Assembly (NCBI GenBank): GCA_964547855.1
Contig: CAZJPG010000007.1
Location: 1-57,295 of the forward strand
Source of the DNA: JBAZHE01 sp964547855
Lineage (GTDB): Bacteria > Patescibacteriota > Patescibacteriia > Patescibacteriales > WJLG01
DNA length: 57,295 bases
Reading direction: 5' to 3'
Below, piece after piece: positions 15,655 to 22,140 of the stretch. Numbering within the stretch: the stretch's first letter is position 1; each line of letters starts with the position of its first letter. The translations under genes and the position numbers were made by a program. The notes beneath the pieces are model-generated. The model did not search any database. It was not told where the DNA came from and worked only from the letters and a program-made list of their open reading frames with translations.

Positions 15655-16902
15655 ATGTTTAAATACGAAAATCTCAATAATAACGATAAAGAAGTCTTTT
15701 CTATAATAGAAAAGGAAGCATCTCGTCAGGCCGATGAACTAGAGATGATCGCTTCGGAGAATTATGTCTCGTCAGCCGTTTTAGAGGCTATGGGTTCGGT
15801 TTTGACCAATAAATATAGCGAAGGTTACCCAGGTAAGAGATATTACGGAGGCAATCAAGTGATCGACGAGATCGAGGTCTTGGCCGTTGAACGCGCGAAA
15901 AAATTATTCGGAGCCGAGCACGTCAATGTTCAGCCATTATCCGGTTCTCCTGCTAATGCCGCTGTCTATTTTGCTTTTTTGAAGCCTGGCGACAAGGTTC
16001 TTGGTATGCGCCTCGATCATGGCGGACACCTTTCTCATGGGCACTCCGTTAATTTTTCCGGCATGCTCTACAACTTCGTGCAATATGGAATAGATTCCGA
16101 GACCGGCCGTATCGACATGGACGAAGTGAGAATGATGGCCTTAAAAGAAAAACCAAAGATGATAGTCGTTGGCGCTAGTGCTTATTCGCGCGAAATAGAT
16201 TGGGAAGGTTTTAAGAAAATAGCCGACGAGGTCGAGGCTTATACTTTTGCCGATATCGCCCACACCGCTGGGTTGATCGCCGCTGGCCAGATGGCTAGTC
16301 CGGTTCCTTTTTTTGACGTCGTTACGACCACTACTCACAAGACGTTGCGCGGACCAAGAGGAGCGATGATCATGTGCAAAGAAAAGTATGCGAAAGAGAT
16401 AGATAAGGCGGTCTTTCCTGGAATGCAGGGTGGACCACATGATCATATAACCGCGGCTAAGGCTGTGGCTTTCGGCGAGGCTCTGAAACCGGAGTTTAAA
16501 GAATATGCCAAACAAACGATAGTTAATGCCAAGTCTTTGGCCGAGGAATTCATTAAGCGTGGATACCGAGTTATATCCAGTGGTACAGATAATCATTTAA
16601 TGGTAGTCGATATGACTAGTAAGGGTTTGACCGGCAAAGAGGCGGAAAAGGCCTTGGAGGCCGTTGGTATATCGGTGTCTCGTTCGACGATACCGAACGA
16701 CCCAAATCCTCCATATAATCCTTCTGGAGTTCGTTTCGGTACTCCAGCATTGACCACTAGGGGGATGAAAGAGGCGGAGATAGTTCAAATAGCCGATATG
16801 ATAGATAGGACGATCGCCGCTCGCGCTGACGAAAATCAACTTTTCAAATTAAAGAAAGAGGTAAGGGAATTATGCTCAAAGTTCCCACTTCCGACCGCTT
16901 AA
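15655..16902 (+). CDS. glyA: Serine hydroxymethyltransferase
   Basis: The 415-residue enzyme is full length. It converts serine and tetrahydrofolate to glycine and 5,10-methylene-tetrahydrofolate using PLP. Diagnostic segments are MIASENYVS, the NKYSEGYPGKRYYGG substrate loop, GGHLSHG, and VTTTTHKTLRGPRG with the PLP lysine at 229. The start at 15655 has no SD and lies just after the structured leader. folD, the next folate enzyme, is about 0.84 kb downstream on the same strand, so the group feeds one-carbon metabolism. Confidence 0.97.
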   Translation: MFKYENLNNNDKEVFSIIEKEASRQADELEMIASENYVSSAVLEAMGSVLTNKYSEGYPGKRYYGGNQVIDEIEVLAVERAKKLFGAEHVNVQPLSGSPANAAVYFAFLKPGDKVLGMRLDHGGHLSHGHSVNFSGMLYNFVQYGIDSETGRIDMDEVRMMALKEKPKMIVVGASAYSREIDWEGFKKIADEVEAYTFADIAHTAGLIAAGQMASPVPFFDVVTTTTHKTLRGPRGAMIMCKEKYAKEIDKAVFPGMQGGPHDHITAAKAVAFGEALKPEFKEYAKQTIVNAKSLAEEFIKRGYRVISSGTDNHLMVVDMTSKGLTGKEAEKALEAVGISVSRSTIPNDPNPPYNPSGVRFGTPALTTRGMKEAEIVQIADMIDRTIAARADENQLFKLKKEVRELCSKFPLPTA

Positions 16903-16905
16903 AGA

Positions 16906-17034
16906 ATGTTAGAGACTTTAAAGGCTTGCGCGGTCATAGTGATATTTTTGGGCTGCGTTTCGCTGTTGGCGACTTTCATCAACAGCGTCAGCGATGGCGG
17001 TTTTCGTCCGTCGATCGAAATAAGCTTGAATTAA
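16906..17034 (+). CDS. 42-residue single-pass membrane peptide
   Basis: A short reading frame begins four bases after the glyA stop and ends 10 bases before the next gene. It encodes MLETLKACAVIVIFLGCVSL followed by LATFINSV and a polar tail. This gives one clear membrane helix (about residues 6-25) with two cysteines. The tight packing between two genes of one transcript supports translation, but no homologue is recognised. It may be a membrane accessory of the neighbouring secreted hydrolase. Confidence 0.5.
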   Translation: MLETLKACAVIVIFLGCVSLLATFINSVSDGGFRPSIEISLN

Positions 17035-17043
17035 AATAAAAAT

Positions 17044-17736
17044 ATGAAAAACAAAATTCGTCTCCTTTTCGGTGTAGCCGCCGTTTTTCTCATTTCTGTA
17101 TCTAGCATAATCTGGTATCTTAATTCTGGCAGCTGTGACAGTGGTAAGTGCGGACCGGCAGAGGCCATGGCCAGCATTACTTATTCCGTTTGCGTAACGG
17201 GCGACAGCATAGCTTATGGTACTGGCGATTCGGCTGGCGGTTGGGCTGATAGATTGGAATATTATCTTTTAGATAGATATCCTGGAAGTTCGGTTGGTAA
17301 CTATAGTTTACCAGGGGCTACGGCTTTAGGAGTTAGAGATCTTTTTGATTCCGGTTGTGGTTCACAGGGGGCTGATATCACTATCGTCGCCGTTGGCATT
17401 AACGATTCGGCTCGCTCGATGCAGTCAGATGTTTTTAAAAACAATCTGACGGAGATATATAAGAAAGCCGCAAAGAGCTCTAACAAGGTCGCATTTGTCG
17501 GCCTGACCAACGTAGTAGAGGATCGTCTTAAGGGGCTTAATTATAGGAATTCAAGTATCGCTTCTTACGATGAACAACTCAAGAACATCGCAGCTGAATT
17601 AGGAGCCGATTATATAGATATGAATGGAATTCTTGATGATGGAGATATTGGAGAAGATGGTTTGCATCCCAATGATTTCGGTCATGAGAAGATATTTTTA
17701 AAAGTAAAGGATTACGTGGAAAGCACCACTAAATAA
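17044..17736 (+). CDS. SGNH/GDSL-family hydrolase, membrane-anchored or secreted
   Basis: The 230-residue protein starts with an uncleaved or cleaved signal segment (about 6-26). It then shows all SGNH blocks: VTGDSIAYG (catalytic Ser about 55), a glycine block at NYSLPGATA, VAVGINDS (Asn about 120), and DGLHPNDFGH (Asp205 and His208). The family includes esterases, lipases and acyl or acetyl hydrolases of polysaccharides. The domain should lie outside the membrane. It ends four bases before folD. A role in removing acyl groups from envelope lipids or glycans is likely, but the substrate is not readable. Confidence 0.88.
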   Translation: MKNKIRLLFGVAAVFLISVSSIIWYLNSGSCDSGKCGPAEAMASITYSVCVTGDSIAYGTGDSAGGWADRLEYYLLDRYPGSSVGNYSLPGATALGVRDLFDSGCGSQGADITIVAVGINDSARSMQSDVFKNNLTEIYKKAAKSSNKVAFVGLTNVVEDRLKGLNYRNSSIASYDEQLKNIAAELGADYIDMNGILDDGDIGEDGLHPNDFGHEKIFLKVKDYVESTTK

Positions 17737-17740
17737 AAAA

Positions 17741-18595
17741 ATGAAGATAGTCGATGGTAAAAAAATAGCCGACAGAATAAAAGACGAGGTCGTCGCCGAG
17801 ATATTGCATTGCAATGGCGGCGACGCTTTTTGTTCTCACCGACCCTCACTGGCCATTGTTCTGGTTGGTGAACGGCCAGACTCGGTTTTATATGTTTCCT
17901 TAAAAGAGAGGGAGGCTAAAAAAGTCGGAGTCGATACTAGTTTATATCGGTTGGCGGCAGACATTCAAGAGAAGGAGTTAGAAGAGACGATTCGTTTTTT
18001 GAATAGCGACGATTCGATCGATGGGATACTTCTGCAATTGCCCTTGCCAGAAGGGTTCGATACTGATCGCATAGTGGCACTGATCGATCCAGAGAAAGAT
18101 GTGGATCGCTTTCATCCGGAGAATGTAAAGAAGTTCGGTCAGGATGACATACTTCCTCCTTTGGCTCAGGTGGTTTTAGAGGTTTTAAGTGACACAGGTT
18201 TTAACGCCGAGGGTAAGTCAGCTTGTATTGTGGTCAATTCTGAGGTCTTGGGGTTCACTATGGCCAAGGTGTTGGAAGACAAAGGAGTTTTGACCAAGGT
18301 CGTTTCTTCACAAGACGATGATTTAGTTGATGTCTCGTCGAAGGCCGACATTCTTATAACGGCAGTCGGGCTTCCTGGTTTGATAAAATCCGAACATATA
18401 AAGAAAGGCGCATTGATCATAGATATCGGCATAACAAAGGAGGCAGACGGTAAAGTCTATGGCGACGCTGATGCTGAAAGCGTTAAGGATAAGGCGGAGT
18501 GGCTAACACCAGTTCCAGGAGGAGTCGGACCAATAACCATTGCCGCAGCCCTGAAGAATGTTCTGGAAATTTGGAAAAAGAAAATCAAAAAATAA
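17741..18595 (+). CDS. folD: Bifunctional methylenetetrahydrofolate dehydrogenase/cyclohydrolase
   Basis: The 284-residue FolD oxidises 5,10-methylene-THF to methenyl-THF with NADP and hydrolyses it to 10-formyl-THF. Signature blocks are SVLYVSLKEREAKKVGV (catalytic Lys region), GILLQLPLPEGFD, DVDRFHPENV, a nucleotide-binding segment near 160-190 and the C-terminal PVPGGVGPITIA. A short acidic/Cys insert (GGDAFCSHRPS) near residue 25-35 is unusual. It follows glyA in the same direction, so it can use the methylene-THF made there. A terminator follows within 10 bases. Confidence 0.95.
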   Translation: MKIVDGKKIADRIKDEVVAEILHCNGGDAFCSHRPSLAIVLVGERPDSVLYVSLKEREAKKVGVDTSLYRLAADIQEKELEETIRFLNSDDSIDGILLQLPLPEGFDTDRIVALIDPEKDVDRFHPENVKKFGQDDILPPLAQVVLEVLSDTGFNAEGKSACIVVNSEVLGFTMAKVLEDKGVLTKVVSSQDDDLVDVSSKADILITAVGLPGLIKSEHIKKGALIIDIGITKEADGKVYGDADAESVKDKAEWLTPVPGGVGPITIAAALKNVLEIWKKKIKK

Positions 18596-18600
18596 TAAAA

Positions 18601-18632
18601 ATACCGCCAGTTTTTACGCAGGCGGTATTTTA
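18601..18632 (+). terminator. Intrinsic terminator after folD
   Basis: A perfect 8-bp stem, ATACCGCC / GGCGGTAT, with a 12-base loop is followed by TTTTA. Confidence 0.85.
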
Positions 18633-18728
18633 TAAAATAAAATCGATCAGAAGGTTGTTATGGATGAAAATTTAGACCAAAATTTTAACTAATTTTAAAA
18701 CAAATAACAACGACTTCGCATATACCTT

Positions 18729-18933
18729 GTTACGCAAAATGTTGCTCGCTCCGCTAACGCTCGCGAGCCATCTCTTTTGCGTAACGTGGCGCGCTTGGCA
18801 GCACCTGCTAGGCTTCCGTGTTGCTCCGCTTCGCTCGCAACACTTCGCCTAACAGCTGCTTATGCGAAATGCCCGTCTCCGAATTCGCTGTCGCTCTTCG
18901 GATCCGAGCACTTCGCATCAAGCGCGCCACGTT
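18729..18933. repeat. Compound palindromic repeat, copy 1 (full)
   Basis: This fills most of the 497-base stretch between folD and the next gene. A first hairpin has arms GTTACGCAAAA (18729-18739) and TTTTGCGTAAC (18775-18785) with an inner GCTCGC / GCGAGC. It is followed by a perfect 15-bp long-range stem (AACGTGGCGCGCTTG, 18783-18797, with its complement at 18919-18933). That stem encloses GTGTTGC / GCAACAC (18818-18843) and ATGCGAA / TTCGCAT (18862-18918), the latter with TCCGAA / TTCGGA inside. The first 120 bases recur in the same orientation at 20341. Confidence 0.8.
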
Positions 18934-19092
18934 GTACGAAATAAATTTTTTATCTTTGTGGCAGTTTTAAAGTTGGTGATTTAAAAAGGGGTAGAAAATT
19001 TGATTTTTTTATTAATTTTTAGGGGGAATAAGGTATTTTTTCTGCTTTTGGAATTGCAGAAAAAAGTATATATAAATATTTTTGAAATATCT

Positions 19093-19611
19093 ATGAAGAA
19101 ACAAATGACTGTGTTAACAGTGGTTAGAAGTATGTTTGATGGTGTTAGTCGTAAACCATCCGAAAAAGAGTATAAACTATTGCAAATTCCTGAGTACAGA
19201 ATATTTAAACGCAGACATTTTTCTAATGTTTACATGGCGCTTATTTTGTATTTAACAAAACTCTCAATTCCTAAGGCATTTCCAAAAGAGGCCGTTGATG
19301 TATTAAATGTCTTCAATAAGCTATACAATTTTGTATACAAGGATCAAAAAGTACTTAAAGAGGATGTTGAAAAAGATCTTCTGATATTTCAAAAATTAAC
19401 AGATTTTTCTTTAGAAGACCCGTTTATTTATGTCGCAAAAAACATTGTAGAAAGGTTTGAGAAAAGGCCAAGAAACGTGCTTTTTATGTCAATGTTAAAC
19501 GACTGCATTAATTCATTGTTTGCTAGTTTTATAAAAATTGGTGAACAGGTTGAAATAATTACAAACCAAGAAGATGAGGAGATAATTAATAAGATGATTA
19601 TGAAAAAATAA
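19093..19611 (+). CDS. Hypothetical protein in AT-rich cassette
   Basis: The reading frame encodes about 172 residues from the ATG at 19093, or slightly fewer from the ATG at 19105 (MTVLTVV). It is rich in Lys, Phe, Ile and Asn and looks helical and cytoplasmic, without a signal peptide or obvious membrane segment. No family is recognised. Base and codon use (AAA, ATT, TTA) are more AT-rich than in the neighbours, and the gene lies with a lipoprotein gene between two copies of a palindromic repeat. Both facts suggest a transferred or mobile cassette. No SD is visible. Confidence 0.6.
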   Translation: MKKQMTVLTVVRSMFDGVSRKPSEKEYKLLQIPEYRIFKRRHFSNVYMALILYLTKLSIPKAFPKEAVDVLNVFNKLYNFVYKDQKVLKEDVEKDLLIFQKLTDFSLEDPFIYVAKNIVERFEKRPRNVLFMSMLNDCINSLFASFIKIGEQVEIITNQEDEEIINKMIMKK

Positions 19612-19647
19612 GAACAGAGGTTAAATTTATAAGCTAATTGAAATTTT

Positions 19648-20082
19648 ATGAGAATAAAATTATTACGTTCACTTTTGTTTTTGTCATTAATCTTTGTGGT
19701 TAGTGGATGTTCTTTTGTTGCTGAAAGCAATGAAAATATTAAAAATTTTAGTGAATCGCTTGATTTAAAAAATAAAGCTACGGAAATCTCAAATAAAGCG
19801 GGTGACGAAAAAAGACAGTTCACGGCAGATGAATACACGAAGTTTTTGGAATATCAGAAGAGTTCTTTGGAAAAGGCAAAAACCGTTGATATAGAAAAAT
19901 TGAATAATGACTATAAGGATTTTGGTAATCAGTATAAAGAAAATTTTATCGGAGGATTGGCGTTAGTAATAGTCGGCTGGGAAGAACGTAATAATGATAA
20001 ATTAATGCAAGGACAAATTTTAAGTGATAAGTGGTGGAGCTGGTACGACACTAATATAGAGAAGATTAAAAAATTGAAATAA
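19648..20082 (+). CDS. Small lipoprotein in AT-rich cassette
   Basis: The 144-residue protein begins with a lipoprotein signal peptide with lipobox VVSGC (Cys about 21). A lysine- and asparagine-rich, mostly helical body follows, containing DEYTKFLEYQKSSLEKAK and ending in WWSWYDTNIEKIKKLK. It should be anchored on the outer face of the membrane. No family is recognised. It follows the hypothetical gene at 19093 by 36 bases, shares its AT-rich codon use, and ends just before a strong 17-bp hairpin. Confidence 0.75.
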   Translation: MRIKLLRSLLFLSLIFVVSGCSFVAESNENIKNFSESLDLKNKATEISNKAGDEKRQFTADEYTKFLEYQKSSLEKAKTVDIEKLNNDYKDFGNQYKENFIGGLALVIVGWEERNNDKLMQGQILSDKWWSWYDTNIEKIKKLK

Positions 20083-20096
20083 TTATTCAAAAAGGA

Positions 20097-20147
20097 GTTT
20101 TTTATTTTGGGCATTCACCCCTAACCCCTCTGCCCAAAATAAAAAAC
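20097..20147. terminator. Very long perfect hairpin ending the cassette
   Basis: A perfect 17-bp stem, GTTTTTTATTTTGGGCA (20097-20113) and its complement (20131-20147), surrounds a 17-base C-rich loop, TTCACCCCTAACCCCTC. It lies 14 bases after the lipoprotein stop. It could terminate in either direction, although the T and A runs are part of the stem rather than a tail. Confidence 0.6.
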
Positions 20148-20227
20148 AAAAAAATCAAATTTTCTTAGATGCAGTTCAGAGCTTAGCTCAACAAAAAACA
20201 AGATAAAAAATTTACATCGCACAACAA

Positions 20228-20335
20228 GGAATATCTGGTTCAATAATTTTTCAATATAAACGATAATAAGGAATGAAAAATTATTTCACCCATATTTTTG
20301 CTCCGCTATCGCTGCACAAAAACATCAGATATTCC
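20228..20335. repeat. Inverted repeat next to palindromic repeat copy 2
   Basis: GGAATATCTG (20228-20237) and CAGATATTCC (20326-20335) are perfect 10-bp inverted copies 88 bases apart, ending five bases before repeat copy 2. No gene is visible between them. Confidence 0.5.
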
Positions 20336-20340
20336 TGACT

Positions 20341-20462
20341 GTTACGCAAAATGTTGCTCGCTTCGCTATTCGCTCGCGAGCTATCTCTTTTGCGTAACGT
20401 GGCGCGCTTGCCAGCACCTGCCAGGCTTCTGTGTTGCTCCGCTTCGCTCGCAACACATCGCC
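20341..20462. repeat. Compound palindromic repeat, copy 2 (shortened)
   Basis: This is a direct copy of bases 18729-18849 with a few substitutions. It has the same hairpin arms GTTACGCAAAA (20341-20351) and TTTTGCGTAAC (20388-20398), the same GGCGCGCTTG, and the same GTGTTGC / GCAACAC hairpin (20431-20456). Similarity stops after ATCGCC, so the right arm that closes the 15-bp stem in copy 1 is missing. Together with the inverted repeat and the promoter it accounts for the 523-base stretch before the next gene. Confidence 0.8.
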
Positions 20463-20552
20463 AAAGCAATTGCTTGATGCGACGCACCAACCAAAAGGTG
20501 TCTGCGCCAATCCTTGTTTTTATTACAAAAAGAGTTTTTTGATTACAATTAC

Positions 20553-20581
20553 TTGACAATTATTTTTTTATAGTTTACAAT
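20553..20581 (+). promoter_or_regulatory. Promoter of the HTH-ATPase-STAS gene
   Basis: A perfect TTGACA (20553-20558), 17 bases, and TACAAT (20576-20581). Initiation near 20588 leaves a leader of about 18 bases. Confidence 0.75.
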
Positions 20582-20606
20582 TATATTACAATTGAATTGT
20601 AATATA
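20582..20606 (+). promoter_or_regulatory. Operator palindrome over the start site of the HTH-ATPase-STAS gene
   Basis: A perfect palindrome of 12-bp arms around one central G (core ATTACAATTGAATTGTAAT, 20585-20603) spans the predicted transcription start and reaches the A of the ATG. Further half sites ATTACAATT (20542-20550) and TTTACAATT (20574-20582) lie upstream of the -35 and over the -10. The arrangement fits repression by the gene's own HTH product; this is inference. Confidence 0.65.
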
Positions 20607-21658
20607 TGATCAATAGAGAAAAAATAATAGAATTAGCCAAAATAAATAAAAAATTAAAAACGTCGGATGTTTCTACGGTTTTTAATGTTTCTAGGCAGTA
20701 CGCTAATTCTTTGATTAATTCTTTGGTTTTGGAGCATAAACTGCTTAAATTCGGGTCGACCAAGAATTCTTTTTATGTCTTGCCCGACATCGCTTCCAAG
20801 GAGTCAGAGCTCATTCCTGATCATTTTGAAAAAAAATTATCCAATCATAAGTTGGAGGAGCATAAAGTTTTGGATGAGTTAGAGAGAAAATTCCCTCCTT
20901 TGGCCGAGTTGCCGGAGAATGTCAGGAGTATCTTCGTCTATGCCTTTTCTGAAATGCTTAATAATGCCATTGAGCATTCCGAATCTGAGACAATAAACAT
21001 CTCGGTATCGGTTCGTGATAAAAAACTTTTTTTTACGGTTAATGACTTCGGTATCGGCGTGTTTAGAAATATTAAGCAAAAAAAAGGGTTAAATTCAGAA
21101 TTGGAGGCAGTTCAAGAGTTGCTTAAAGGAAAGATGACGACCATGCCAAAGTCCCATAGCGGTGAAGGGATATACTTCACTTCTCGCGCCTCTGATTTTT
21201 TTGCCTTAGAGAGCTTCGAATATGATTTGATCGTCGACAACAAGATCGACGATGTGTTCTTTGGCCAGTCTAAGAGGTCTAAAAAAGGAACCAAAGTCGT
21301 TTTTTCTATCGCTATTGATTCAGGGCGACATCTTATAGATATTTTTAATAAATACACTATCGAGAATGACGATGGCGTGCCTGGTTTTGATAAGACGGAA
21401 ATAAGAATAAAGATGTACACCGTCGGTGGTGTGCATGTATCGCGCTCTCAGGCTAGGCGTCTTTTGTTCGGGTTGAATAAGTTTAAATCGATCATTTTTG
21501 ATTTTTCCGGTGTGCCCATGATAGGACAGGCTTTTGCCGATGAAGTTTTTAGGGTCTTCCGTGAAAAATTTCCTGATATAAAATTGCAGGCGATAAACAC
21601 TAATGATGCCGTAAAATTCATGATCGATCGTGCCGATGGTGGAATATCGACTAAATAA
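20606..21658 (+). CDS. HTH - GHKL ATPase - STAS-like (DUF4325) regulator
   Basis: The 350-residue protein joins three modules. Residues 1-60 form a winged HTH (TSDVSTVFNVSRQYANSLINSLV). Residues about 95-255 form a histidine-kinase-type ATPase with the N box SEMLNNAIEHSES, a G1-like DFGIGVF and a G2-like GEGIYFTSR, but no phospho-acceptor histidine domain. Residues about 265-350 match the STAS-like DUF4325 fold (FDFSGVPMIGQAFADEVFRVF). It resembles an anti-sigma kinase and its anti-anti-sigma substrate fused behind a DNA-binding domain. It is probably autoregulated through the palindrome over its start. The input signal and other targets are unknown. Confidence 0.88.
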   Translation: MINREKIIELAKINKKLKTSDVSTVFNVSRQYANSLINSLVLEHKLLKFGSTKNSFYVLPDIASKESELIPDHFEKKLSNHKLEEHKVLDELERKFPPLAELPENVRSIFVYAFSEMLNNAIEHSESETINISVSVRDKKLFFTVNDFGIGVFRNIKQKKGLNSELEAVQELLKGKMTTMPKSHSGEGIYFTSRASDFFALESFEYDLIVDNKIDDVFFGQSKRSKKGTKVVFSIAIDSGRHLIDIFNKYTIENDDGVPGFDKTEIRIKMYTVGGVHVSRSQARRLLFGLNKFKSIIFDFSGVPMIGQAFADEVFRVFREKFPDIKLQAINTNDAVKFMIDRADGGISTK

Positions 21659-21704
21659 TTCAACGTCTTTCGCTAGTACTTTTTACAAAAAGAAGGGAGG
21701 GGTT

Positions 21705-22001
21705 ATGAAAGACTCATCGATTCATTTGCGGATCGACAGACCGACGTCCATACCGTCTGTTGTACTGATCAGAGTAGATAGAAGCGTCGTTCAGATGAAA
21801 AAGATCGAGAATGGAGACAGCGATAGTAGTTTGTTGTTCTCCGCGTCTCCGATCATAAGCCATCAAGGGACGAGTAAGCGCAGACTGATGTTCTCTTACT
21901 CGCTTTCCCCGAAACCAATGCCGGATTGGCCATTTGTGCCGGCGGGTGAAGTCGAGTTGGATAAGAAGAGGGTTTATCTTTTATTGGAGAGGGGTCGATG
22001 A
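21705..22001 (+). CDS. Small hypothetical protein with a strong SD
   Basis: The 98-residue protein starts at the ATG at 21705, preceded by GGGAGGGG, one of the few clear SD sequences in this window. It begins with SSIHLRIDRPTSIPSVVLIRV and ends PAGEVELDKKRVYLLLERGR, with alternating hydrophobic residues that suggest a beta-rich fold. No signal peptide, membrane segment or family is recognised. It lies 46 bases after the regulator gene in the same direction and overlaps the next short frame by ATGA, so it may be a partner or target of that regulator. Confidence 0.65.
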   Translation: MKDSSIHLRIDRPTSIPSVVLIRVDRSVVQMKKIENGDSDSSLLFSASPIISHQGTSKRRLMFSYSLSPKPMPDWPFVPAGEVELDKKRVYLLLERGR

Positions 22002-22114
22002 ATGTTCGTTCTTTAACAGTCATTGCCAGTTCGTTGGACGGCGGTGACTTTTTTTACCGCTATTGCTTATTAGGGGTGTTTTTTATATCATTAGAGTTTA
22101 CAAGGATAGATTGA
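21998..22114 (+). CDS. 38-residue ORF coupled by ATGA overlap
   Basis: The ATG overlaps the stop of the preceding gene (ATGA), with GGAGAGGGG just upstream. The product begins MNVRSLTVIASSLDGGDFFY and continues with a hydrophobic stretch, YCLLGVFFISLEF. The overlap and SD favour translation, but it is short and no homologue is recognised. It ends 26 bases before recQ. Confidence 0.4.
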   Translation: MNVRSLTVIASSLDGGDFFYRYCLLGVFFISLEFTRID

Positions 22115-22140
22115 TGTTCGAGCAAAAAATATAAATAAAA

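Noticed and set aside
18729..20462. Idea that the two repeats are integron attC sites
   Set aside because: The arms read GTTACGC...GCGTAAC, the opposite order and wrong consensus for RYYYAAC...GTTRRRY, and no integrase is in the window.
20281..20559. Minus-strand frames of 61-92 codons across repeat copy 2
   Set aside because: They run through hairpin arms of the palindromic repeat. Copy 1 has a stop in the same frame, so these are repeat-derived and not coding.
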